Assembly: GCA_036504595.1 (NCBI GenBank)
Contig: DASXUX010000042.1
Coordinates: 310,001-374,000 of the forward strand
DNA from: DASXUX01 sp036504595
GTDB lineage: Bacteria; Planctomycetota; SZUA-567; H5-PLA8
Direction of reading: 5' to 3'
Length of the DNA: 64,000 nt
Under the pieces are notes generated by a model. It worked only from the letters and a program-made list of their open reading frames with translations. It was not told the DNA's origin and ran no database searches. Within the stretch, counting starts at the first letter, position 1, and every line of letters begins with the position of its first letter. Shown here one piece after another: positions 15,183 to 22,680 of this stretch. The translations under genes and the position numbers were made by a program.

Positions 15183-17123
15183 TTACTTCCGATACGTCCA
15201 GGATTGAATAATCGTCCGCATCTGCGACTGCAACGTTGCATTGAAGGTGCTCTCCGGACCGTCGAACTGCGCCACATACAGCGTCTCGTTCGGGCTGGAC
15301 ACCAGATAATAGTAGCGGTAGGCGGTCTGATTCTCCGGCGTCGTGTACCTGTACCCGATCTCCGACACCGGATAGATGCCGTCGATCATGAAAAAGTTCT
15401 CCGATTCCGGATACTGCGTCGCATTCGGAACCGGCGCCTTGGCCCGGAACTCCTGAAGCTTCTCGGTCCCGCGAACTTTGCCGGCCGCGCTGATGCGCAG
15501 CGTGGCTGCGACCTTCCCCGGCTCCGGCACCGCGTGAAGCTCCATTCCTTCACCGGTCCACGGAGCCGGCGGCAGCAGCGTGGCCTGCCCCCCCAGGATG
15601 CGAACGCGGCCACTGCCCGCTTTCGGCGCCGTGGCGCCCTTCTTCATGTTCGGATCGGTTGGAGGAGGCGGGATGGCTGGCGCTTCGTCAACTTCCGGCG
15701 GGGGACTGCCAATCATCTTGAAGGCGACAATCAGAACGACAACGAAGATCACGCCGCCGATGATCAGTTTCAGCATCTGCGTGCGCCCGGCCTCTTCCGC
15801 GCCAACCTCGGCCAACGCCTTGAGCTTCAGCGCATCCTGGCGCTGCGCTTCGGTCTCGGCGACGATCAATGCGTCCTGCGCGTGATTCAGAGCCGACTTG
15901 AAGTCGCGCTGCGTCAGCCGGTAGCGGGCATCTTCCAGCGCCGCGCTGAACGCTTCCTTCTGCAGCTCCTTCTCGCCCAGTTCAATCTTGATCTTCAGCG
16001 CCGCGTGAGCGTTGGCGTTCAATGCATCCTTCCAGCTCGCCAATGCCAGCGGCAACTGGCCTTGCCGGTAGTGATCGTCCCCGCGTTTCTCCGTCTCGCT
16101 TTGCGGAATGGTGGACTTGACGTGCGTCTCCAGGCGTCCGAACACGCGCCCGGTCCCGACGGCCTTCAGCCCCAGCGAAGACGTGCCCTTCGGCTTTGAT
16201 CCCGACCCTGACGGCGGCTGCGCCGGACTTGCCGCCGGTTTGGGCGCCGCCACGACCTGCGCTTTCGGCGGCGCGGCCGGCCGGCCGCCTTTCAGCGGCG
16301 CCATCGCGTCCCCGGCTTTCATCAACGCAATATCGGCCAGAACAGCCGCGGCGCTGCCGTAGCGCTGGGTCGGATCCTTCGCCATCAGGCGGCCAATGAA
16401 CGCGGTCGCTTCGGGCGGAAGATCCGTGCGCAGGCCATCGACGGCCGCAGGCTTGCGATCCAAAACGGACCGGCTCACCGCCTCCGTGTCGTCGCCGGGA
16501 TAGGGATCCTGCCCGGCCAGAACGAAGTAAAGCACCGCGCCGGCGCTGTAGATGTCGCTTTCCTGCGTGAACGGAGACCCGTTCAGCAGTTCAGGCGCGA
16601 TGTACCCGACGGCCGTGCCGCTCAGCACGCGCGTCGGCCACGAGCCAAGCTGCGGGATCGCGCCGGCACCGCCAAGCTTCAAATCCTGGTCCTGAGTCAG
16701 CATAATGTTGCCCGGCCAGATTTCGCCATGAAGCTGCCTGCCGCCATGCAATGCGGCCACTGCGGAGAAAAGCTGTTCGGCCAGCACCAGCAGGTCGCGC
16801 CACGCCACTTTCGCGCCGCCCAGCAGCATCTGGCGCATGACCTTGCCAGAAACCAGCTCTTCCAATGCGTAGGCGCCAAGCCGAACATCCATGCCGGTGC
16901 TGAACACAGTGACCAGGTTCGGATGCACAACCGAACGCGCGCTCTCCCAGCCTTTGACCAAGCTTGCGCCCAGCACGCCGTCTGCGCGCAGATCCTCACG
17001 CAGCAATCGCACGCTCAGCGGCGCCGCTGAACTGGCCGCCTGGTAGACTTCAGCATAGGAAGCTGTGTAGAGCAGCTTCTCCAAGGGATAGCCGGCAACG
17101 GTCTGGCCGTTCAGGTCGCTCAT
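15183..17123 (-). CDS. membrane-anchored serine/threonine pseudokinase
   Basis: 646 residues. The N-terminal half has the PknB-type kinase fold, recognisable from HPNLVTVFSTG, AYALEELVSGKVMRQML, GTAVGYIAPELLNGSPFTQESDIYSAGAVLYFVL and DPTQRYGSAAAVLADI. All catalytic positions are altered. The glycine-rich loop reads LLYTASYAEVY, the ATP-binding lysine of VAxK is Arg (LSVRLL), the HRDxKPxN loop reads HGEIWPGN and DFG reads GGA. A Pro/Ala-rich linker, a helical segment (HYRQGQLPLALASWKDALNA), a membrane helix (LKLIIGGVIFVVVLIVAFKM) and an extracytoplasmic domain of about 160 residues follow. It probably binds partners and does not phosphorylate. First gene of a minus-strand run with the propeller/PDZ gene 7 bp downstream. 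Confidence 0.88.
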   Translation of the reverse strand: MSDLNGQTVAGYPLEKLLYTASYAEVYQAASSAAPLSVRLLREDLRADGVLGASLVKGWESARSVVHPNLVTVFSTGMDVRLGAYALEELVSGKVMRQMLLGGAKVAWRDLLVLAEQLFSAVAALHGGRQLHGEIWPGNIMLTQDQDLKLGGAGAIPQLGSWPTRVLSGTAVGYIAPELLNGSPFTQESDIYSAGAVLYFVLAGQDPYPGDDTEAVSRSVLDRKPAAVDGLRTDLPPEATAFIGRLMAKDPTQRYGSAAAVLADIALMKAGDAMAPLKGGRPAAPPKAQVVAAPKPAASPAQPPSGSGSKPKGTSSLGLKAVGTGRVFGRLETHVKSTIPQSETEKRGDDHYRQGQLPLALASWKDALNANAHAALKIKIELGEKELQKEAFSAALEDARYRLTQRDFKSALNHAQDALIVAETEAQRQDALKLKALAEVGAEEAGRTQMLKLIIGGVIFVVVLIVAFKMIGSPPPEVDEAPAIPPPPTDPNMKKGATAPKAGSGRVRILGGQATLLPPAPWTGEGMELHAVPEPGKVAATLRISAAGKVRGTEKLQEFRAKAPVPNATQYPESENFFMIDGIYPVSEIGYRYTTPENQTAYRYYYLVSSPNETLYVAQFDGPESTFNATLQSQMRTIIQSWTYRK

Positions 17124-17230
17124 ATTCAGTTAGCTCGCAGTCGCGCGTGGTTATCCGGACACTGCCGCCGGATTTCGCGCGCGGCATTATCATTCAATCG
17201 CGCACGGAGTTCAAGAGAGTCCCGAAATCA

Positions 17231-17314
17231 GCAGGCAGTAGGCAGCGGCAGTAAGCAGTCAGCGCCGCGCCCGCGCCGCATGACTGCCTGCTGCTGCTGC
17301 CTACCGCTTACTTA
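17231..17314. repeat. inverted repeat of GCAGTAGGCAG-type units
   Basis: Left arm 17231-17264 (GGCAGTA/GGCAGCG/GCAGTAA units) and right arm 17277-17314 (ACTGCCTGCTG... CTACCGCTTAC), complementary around a short GC-rich loop. It lies between the divergent pseudokinase and Cys-pair genes. Confidence 0.8.
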
Positions 17315-17334
17315 AGTACGCCCTGCGTCGGAAC

Positions 17335-17362
17335 TTGACTGGCGTTAGACAAGGCTGAGAAT
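17335..17362 (+). promoter_or_regulatory. candidate sigma-70-type promoter for the Cys-pair/PKD gene pair
   Basis: TTGACT, 16-bp spacer, GAGAAT (four of six -10 matches), ending 28 bp before the ATG at 17391. Pattern match only. Confidence 0.35.
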
Positions 17363-17390
17363 AGCTCCCCTTAGAAGTCAGACGAAAGGA

Positions 17391-18008
17391 ATGCGCGTGG
17401 TGGAGCAGGAGTGGGCTTTCAGCAAACCGGGACAGGGCTGTTGTTTGTGCAATCGGACATTCGTTCCAGAACAGCGGTACTTCTCGGCGCTGCTGCAGAC
17501 GCCGGAGAAACTGCTGCGGCAGGATTACTGCGACGAGTGTTTTCAAGGCCGGCGGCCGGAGAATGTCTATTACTTCTGGAAGCGCACCCAGGCTGACCCC
17601 GAGAACGATTCGGGCAAACGGCAGAGGCCAGTCGTAGATGTCGAATACGTGCTGGAGTTTTTCCGGCGGCTCTCTGGAGAGAACGCTCCGCAGAAAGTGG
17701 CCTTTCGTTATATTTTAGCGTTGATGCTCGTGCGCAAGAAGCTGCTGGTGTTGGAAAACAAACAGAAGGACGCGGCGGGAAACGATGTGCTACTTTATCG
17801 CGAGAAGCGTGAAGCGACCACTCATCTGGTCGTGGAACCGCCGCTGAGCGAGAGCGAGATTGAAAGTGTGTCGGCTGAATTGGGCGTGCTGCTGGGACTC
17901 AATGCGCCCGCCAAGCCTGCCGCTCAGCCCGGCACAAGCCCCACCCCGGCCGAAAACAACGGCCAGGCGGCAGCGGCGATGCCCGTGGCCGGCGAGGGCG
18001 CCGCGTAA
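17391..18008 (+). CDS. unrecognised protein with two CxxC pairs (possible zinc ribbon)
   Basis: 205 residues; no named family recognised. Near the N-terminus CCLCNRTF and, 28 residues later, CDECFQGR form two CxxC pairs typical of a zinc-ribbon or treble-clef site. The centre is predicted helical (VEYVLEFFRRLSG, RYILALMLVRKKLLVLEN) and the last about 40 residues are Ala/Pro-rich and probably disordered. No signal peptide, so cytoplasmic. The GAAAGGA motif abuts the ATG at 17391, so translation may begin at one of the GTG codons (17397 or 17400) just inside. Located 57 bp upstream of the PKD gene on the same strand, probably one transcript. Confidence 0.7.
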   Translation: MRVVEQEWAFSKPGQGCCLCNRTFVPEQRYFSALLQTPEKLLRQDYCDECFQGRRPENVYYFWKRTQADPENDSGKRQRPVVDVEYVLEFFRRLSGENAPQKVAFRYILALMLVRKKLLVLENKQKDAAGNDVLLYREKREATTHLVVEPPLSESEIESVSAELGVLLGLNAPAKPAAQPGTSPTPAENNGQAAAAMPVAGEGAA

Positions 18009-18065
18009 ATCAACCGCGACCGTAACGGAAGCGGGGATGCAAAGTGCGGGTTCAGGGAGAACGAA

Positions 18066-21000
18066 ATGAAGCGATTATTGAACGCTGGAGTGTGCTTGCT
18101 GTGTGCCGCGCTCCTGCAATCGGCTATTCGGGCCGAAGAGCCTGACGACGGCCGCAAGCCGCTGTACATCCGCGCCGACCCCAAGGGCGCCGCGAAGCTG
18201 AGTTTTCAGTGGCGGCAGGTGGAAGGCCCCGCCGCAAAGATCGCCGACCCCAACGCCGCGCGTCTGGATAACGGCAAGTGGGTCAGCGAGACCTACTTCG
18301 TTCCCCGCGAAGCCGGCAAGTACATCTTCGAAGTCGTCGTCCGTAACGAAGACGGCCAGGAGACCGTCGGCAAGGTGGTCTGGGATGTCGTCCCGCCCAC
18401 GCCCGCGCCGACCGCCATCGCTGGAAAGGACCAGAACAAGCAGGTCGGCGAAGTCGTGCGCATCAATGGCGTCGGCAGCAAGGCCGCGGAAGGCCAGAAG
18501 ATTGCGGAGTACTCCTGGCAGTTGATCGAATCGCCCTCGAAGTTCAAAGGCATCGAACCAAAACTGCTCAAAGAGCGCGCGTTCGATTTCAAGGCCGAAC
18601 AGCCCGGCACGTACCGCTTCGAACTGAAGGTCTACGACGGCAAGCGCTGGAGCGAACCGTCGCCCATTAGCGTGGTCGTCACGGCCAACACACCCAAGCC
18701 GGTCGTCGATCAGGAGACCACGGGAACTCGGCACACCGAATTGACCCCACCCGTCACCGTGGCTCAGACGAAGAAGATCGAGATCAAGCCGGTCGTTCCG
18801 GCCGGCGGTTCGCTCAAGGTTGGCGACGTCGTCGTGCTGGATGGCTCCAAGTCCGAAGTCGAAGCGTCGCTGAAGCCGGAATTCCGCTGGCGCGCGCTGA
18901 AGGGGATGGTGCGCGAACTGAAAGCCGAAGTCTCGAGACCGTTCTCCAAAGACCGCGACGACGTGATGAATTATCCGGTGTGGACGTGCAGGCCGAATCA
19001 GCCGGGCGAGTACAGTTTCGTGCTCGAAATCAGCGTCGATGACCCGGTCAGCAAAAAGCAGGTGGTCAAAGAAAGCGATCCGGTTGTTTTCACGGTTGAA
19101 GCGCCCGAACCGCCGCCGGTCGTGAAGACCGAACCCGTCAAGCCGCCAAAGGAAGTCGTCGAGGCGCCAAAGCCGCCCGCCGAGAGCCCCGACAAGCCGA
19201 AGACTGATCCGCCGCCGAAGGAAACACCGCGCAAGCCGGCCGTCGCCCCGACTGTCACTGAAAACGCCGGCACCGCAGCCGATGTCGTCCCGCTGGACAC
19301 GGTGCCTGAAAAACCGCCGGTCGCTGACGTTCCCAAGCCGCCCAAGAGCGATCCAAAGCCCGAGATCAAACCGGACACGCCGCCTAAGACCGACAACACG
19401 ACTGCTGCCCCCGTCGCGGAGATCACCGCCGAGAAGACGACCGTCGAAATCGGCGAGATGGTCACGCTGGATGGCTCGAAGAGCAAAGACCCCGCCGGCG
19501 AAAAGCTCGAATACGTCTGGGGCCCCGTTCCCGGCAAGCGCTACCCGAAGACCTTTGTCGGCACCGAGGGCCCGAAGGTGCAGTTCCGCGCCGAAGAAGA
19601 GGGCGAGTACACCGTCGCGCTGATCGTGAAGGCCGGCCAGGCGCTGAGCGCCCCGGTGAACATCGTCATCAACGCAACGTCCGCCAACCAGCCGCCCGTC
19701 ATCAAGGTGGCCAAGTCCTTCGAATGCGTTGTCGGCGAACAGTTGCGCCTGGAGGCAGAGGTCAGCGATCCGGAAGGCGACCAGATCACAACGAAGTGGA
19801 CCGTTATCGATCCGCCAGACTTGGCGATTCCGGACAAGTTCTCGCGCCATTACGATCCGGCGACCAAGATGTCTGTCCTTGTCTTCGTGCCGAAGAACCT
19901 GGGCACCTACCTGTTCCAGTTGACGGCCACAGACGCCGGCGGCAAGAGCAGCACGGCGAAGACGCAAGTGGGCGTGAAGGAAGCCATCAACCGCCCGCCG
20001 ACAGCGATCATCGACGGTCCGAAGACGGCGATGACCGGCACGAAGATCAAGCTGTCCGGCGCGCGTTCCGTCGATCCGGAAAAGAAGCCGCTGACGTATC
20101 TGTGGTCGCAGGAGATACAGGGCACTGAGCCGAAGATTCCCGGCGATCCCCCGCACGAAAAAGACAAGGTCTGGGAATTCACGCCGGCTCAGCCCGGCCG
20201 TTACGTGGTCTCCCTCATCGTCTCGGATGGCGTCAACAAGAGCGACCCCGAAAAATTCGAACTGTCCGTCACCGCCGCCAACAATCCGCCCATCGCCAAC
20301 ATCGCAGCGCCTCCGGGTGGAAAGGTCACCGTCGGAGCATCCGTTACGCTCGACGGATCGGCCTCTTCCGATCCCGAAAATGAAAAGCTGACGTATAAGT
20401 GGCGCAAGCTCGACGGCAAGGCCGAAGTCGAACTGGTGGATGCCGACAAGGAAAAGTGCACGGTCAAAGCCAATTCGCTCGGCACCCTGCGCATGGAACT
20501 GGTCGTCAACGACGGCACCTCCTCCAGCGAACCGGCGGCGGTCGATCTGCTGGTTGTTCGAGCGAACCAACAGCCCGTCGCGAAAATTACCGGGCCGGAA
20601 ACCGCCAAGCAAGGCACGCTGGTCGAACTCTCGGCCATCGAAAGCTCCGATCCCGACGGCGACGAGATCACCTACGTCTGGTCTCAGCCCTCTGATGGCG
20701 GGCCGGAGATCGGCGTGCACGGCAAGGATCTGCGCAAGAAGACGCTGCGCTTCAAAGCCGACAAGCCCGGCACGTACGTCGTCAACCTGGAAGTCGTCGA
20801 TTCAGAAGGCGCCAAGAGCGAGCCGGTCACACACAAGATCGTCGTCAAGGGCATCAACAAGCCCCCGCGAGCCGTTGCGGCGCGCGTGGGCGAGGGCGCG
20901 ATCATGGCCGGCGCGGAAGTGAAGCTTTCGGCACGCGGCAGCATCGATCCCGAAGGCGCCGCGCTGACCTACAAATGGAAACAGCTCTCCGGCGACGCGG

Positions 21001-22583
21001 TGCAGTTGCCGCAGGAAAGCAGCGAGATTGTCAACATCGTCCCCAAGATGCCCGGCGGATATGAATTCGAACTGATCGTCAACGACGGCGAGAGCGACAG
21101 CCTGCCGGCGAAGGTCTCGTTCATGGTGAAAGCCCCGAACAAGCCGCCGGTCGCCGTCATCAACGACGTCGTCGGCTGTGAACCGGGCGGGCGCGTCGTT
21201 CTCGACGGCAGCGCCTCGACGGACCCGGACGGCGACAAGCTGGAATACAAATGGTCGCAGGTTTCCGGACCCGAAGCGAAGTTCCCCTGGCGCGGCACGG
21301 GCAAGGCCAAAACCGAAGCGGTGCTCACCAAAGAAGGCGAGTATGTCTTCGAGCTGAAGGTTTTCGATGGAAAGGAATGGAGCGAACCGAAGCAGGTGGC
21401 CGTCAAGACGCGCGCGCCCAACCAGCCGCCGGTTGCGGCATTCACCGGCACGGAGGCCGGCGCTACCGCCGAACTGCGAACCGAGGAAGGCAGCGAAACG
21501 GTTCTCGACGCGTCCGCGTCCTCAGACCCCGACAACGGTCCGCGGCCCCTGAGCTTCATCTTCCGCCAGACTGCCGGTCCGCGCGTCGAACTGCGCACCG
21601 AAGGCGCGCTGGCGAAGTTCACCCCGAAGCGCGCGGGACGGATGACCTTTGAAGTCATCGCGTCTGATGGCAAGAACGAAAGCCTGCCGGCCGTGGCGAC
21701 GGTCGAAGTGCTCAAGGCTGGAACACTGCCGGTCGCCGTTGCCGAAGCCCCCGCCGTGCTGAAGGCCGCTCAGAAAGGCGTGAAGGACGATCCGAACATC
21801 CTGATTCTGGACGGCCGCAAGAGCGCCTCGAAGGCCGGGCCGCTCACCTACACCTGGAAGCAGGTCGGTGGCGATCCGTTGGGTCTGCGCGCCGCCGAAC
21901 TGGCCAAGGTGCGCGTCGGCATGCGCATCTTCGTGCCGGGAAACTACCGCTTCATGCTGACGGTTTCCGACGGGCAGAACACGAGCATCCCGAAGTACGT
22001 GGACATCAAGGTTGTGGATGCGTCTGGAAACGCCGCGCCGGAGAAGACCGAAGCGCCAAAGGATGCACCGAAAGCCCCGGCGCCTGAAAAGTCGCCGGCC
22101 CCGGCCCCGGCCCCAAAGGACCAGAGCAGTAACGACCCGCTCCCGCCACCCAACGCGAAGAAGGGGAATGATGGCATGAGTAGCGACCGGGAAGGCCTGC
22201 TGCTGCCGCCGCCGAAGGAAGCCTCGACAAGAAGCACGGAGGCTCAGACCCCCGCGCAGAAGGCGCTTTCGGATTTGGCGCAAAAAGCCGATCCCGAAGC
22301 CGAAAAGAAGCTGATTGAATCCCTTTCGAGCAAAGAAGCAGAGACGCGCAGCACGGCGGCAGCCGCGCTGGTGCGGCGCGGGATCAACAGCATTCCGGCG
22401 TTGATCGGCGTGCTGGATGGTAGCGCCGGCCTCCGTGCCGGTGACGAGCCTGCGGCGAAGAAAGAAGCCGCATGGGCTCTGCGCGAGCTGACTCACGAGA
22501 CCTTCGGCCAAGACCCCGAGAAGTGGAAGAAGTGGTGGGCGCAGCAACCCGCCTCCAAGAACGCGCCGCTATCCGAGAAGTGA
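18066..22583 (+). CDS. giant secreted PKD-repeat protein with C-terminal HEAT-like segment
   Basis: 1505 residues. Signal peptide MKRLLNAGVCLLCAALLQSAIRA with a GGGAGA motif upstream. About eleven PKD/Ig-like domains follow, each with a variation on VxLDGSxSxDPxGxxLxYxW (for example TLDGSASSDPENEKLTYKW and VLDGSASTDPDGDKLEYKW). A Pro/Lys-rich linker interrupts them at about residues 345-450. After a second Pro/Ala/Lys-rich linker, the last about 110 residues form HEAT-like helices (KKLIESLSSKEAETRSTAAAALV, AAWALREL). PKD arrays usually mediate adhesion or spacing on the cell surface or in the periplasm. Two copies of the 24-bp palindromic element are translated here (21444-21467 and 22419-22442), the second inside the HEAT region. 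Confidence 0.88.
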   Translation: MKRLLNAGVCLLCAALLQSAIRAEEPDDGRKPLYIRADPKGAAKLSFQWRQVEGPAAKIADPNAARLDNGKWVSETYFVPREAGKYIFEVVVRNEDGQETVGKVVWDVVPPTPAPTAIAGKDQNKQVGEVVRINGVGSKAAEGQKIAEYSWQLIESPSKFKGIEPKLLKERAFDFKAEQPGTYRFELKVYDGKRWSEPSPISVVVTANTPKPVVDQETTGTRHTELTPPVTVAQTKKIEIKPVVPAGGSLKVGDVVVLDGSKSEVEASLKPEFRWRALKGMVRELKAEVSRPFSKDRDDVMNYPVWTCRPNQPGEYSFVLEISVDDPVSKKQVVKESDPVVFTVEAPEPPPVVKTEPVKPPKEVVEAPKPPAESPDKPKTDPPPKETPRKPAVAPTVTENAGTAADVVPLDTVPEKPPVADVPKPPKSDPKPEIKPDTPPKTDNTTAAPVAEITAEKTTVEIGEMVTLDGSKSKDPAGEKLEYVWGPVPGKRYPKTFVGTEGPKVQFRAEEEGEYTVALIVKAGQALSAPVNIVINATSANQPPVIKVAKSFECVVGEQLRLEAEVSDPEGDQITTKWTVIDPPDLAIPDKFSRHYDPATKMSVLVFVPKNLGTYLFQLTATDAGGKSSTAKTQVGVKEAINRPPTAIIDGPKTAMTGTKIKLSGARSVDPEKKPLTYLWSQEIQGTEPKIPGDPPHEKDKVWEFTPAQPGRYVVSLIVSDGVNKSDPEKFELSVTAANNPPIANIAAPPGGKVTVGASVTLDGSASSDPENEKLTYKWRKLDGKAEVELVDADKEKCTVKANSLGTLRMELVVNDGTSSSEPAAVDLLVVRANQQPVAKITGPETAKQGTLVELSAIESSDPDGDEITYVWSQPSDGGPEIGVHGKDLRKKTLRFKADKPGTYVVNLEVVDSEGAKSEPVTHKIVVKGINKPPRAVAARVGEGAIMAGAEVKLSARGSIDPEGAALTYKWKQLSGDAVQLPQESSEIVNIVPKMPGGYEFELIVNDGESDSLPAKVSFMVKAPNKPPVAVINDVVGCEPGGRVVLDGSASTDPDGDKLEYKWSQVSGPEAKFPWRGTGKAKTEAVLTKEGEYVFELKVFDGKEWSEPKQVAVKTRAPNQPPVAAFTGTEAGATAELRTEEGSETVLDASASSDPDNGPRPLSFIFRQTAGPRVELRTEGALAKFTPKRAGRMTFEVIASDGKNESLPAVATVEVLKAGTLPVAVAEAPAVLKAAQKGVKDDPNILILDGRKSASKAGPLTYTWKQVGGDPLGLRAAELAKVRVGMRIFVPGNYRFMLTVSDGQNTSIPKYVDIKVVDASGNAAPEKTEAPKDAPKAPAPEKSPAPAPAPKDQSSNDPLPPPNAKKGNDGMSSDREGLLLPPPKEASTRSTEAQTPAQKALSDLAQKADPEAEKKLIESLSSKEAETRSTAAAALVRRGINSIPALIGVLDGSAGLRAGDEPAAKKEAAWALRELTHETFGQDPEKWKKWWAQQPASKNAPLSEK
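21444..21467. repeat. 24-bp palindromic element, reverse orientation, in frame
   Basis: Reverse complement of the element GGTAGCGCCGGC-CTCCGTGCCGGT. Translated as TGTEAGAT within a PKD domain. Confidence 0.85.
22419..22442. repeat. 24-bp palindromic element, forward orientation, in frame
   Basis: Forward copy, translated as GSAGLRAG between two HEAT-like helices of the PKD protein. Confidence 0.88.
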
Positions 22584-22587
22584 GTGG

Positions 22588-22641
22588 GGCAGGCTGTCTA
22601 GCCTGCCTGGTGACCGGAGAGCAGGCTAGACAGCCTGCTCC
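22588..22641. terminator. strong inverted repeat after the PKD gene, possible terminator
   Basis: GGCAGGCTGTCTAGCCTGC at 22588-22606 is matched inverted at about 22621-22639, giving a stem of about 19 bp and a 14-nt loop starting four bases after the stop codon. Each arm is itself a small palindrome. No T-run follows, so Rho-independent termination is uncertain; it may be a dispersed palindromic repeat. Confidence 0.55.
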
Positions 22642-22680
22642 ACGCGGGAGCGCCCGGCATAATGCTGTGGTGAAACGCCG

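Noticed and set aside
18075..20720. Minus-strand open frame of 881 codons
   Set aside because: It is antisense to the PKD protein gene, whose signal peptide and repeats are clear; the composition is shadow-like (Arg/Leu/Gly/Asp).
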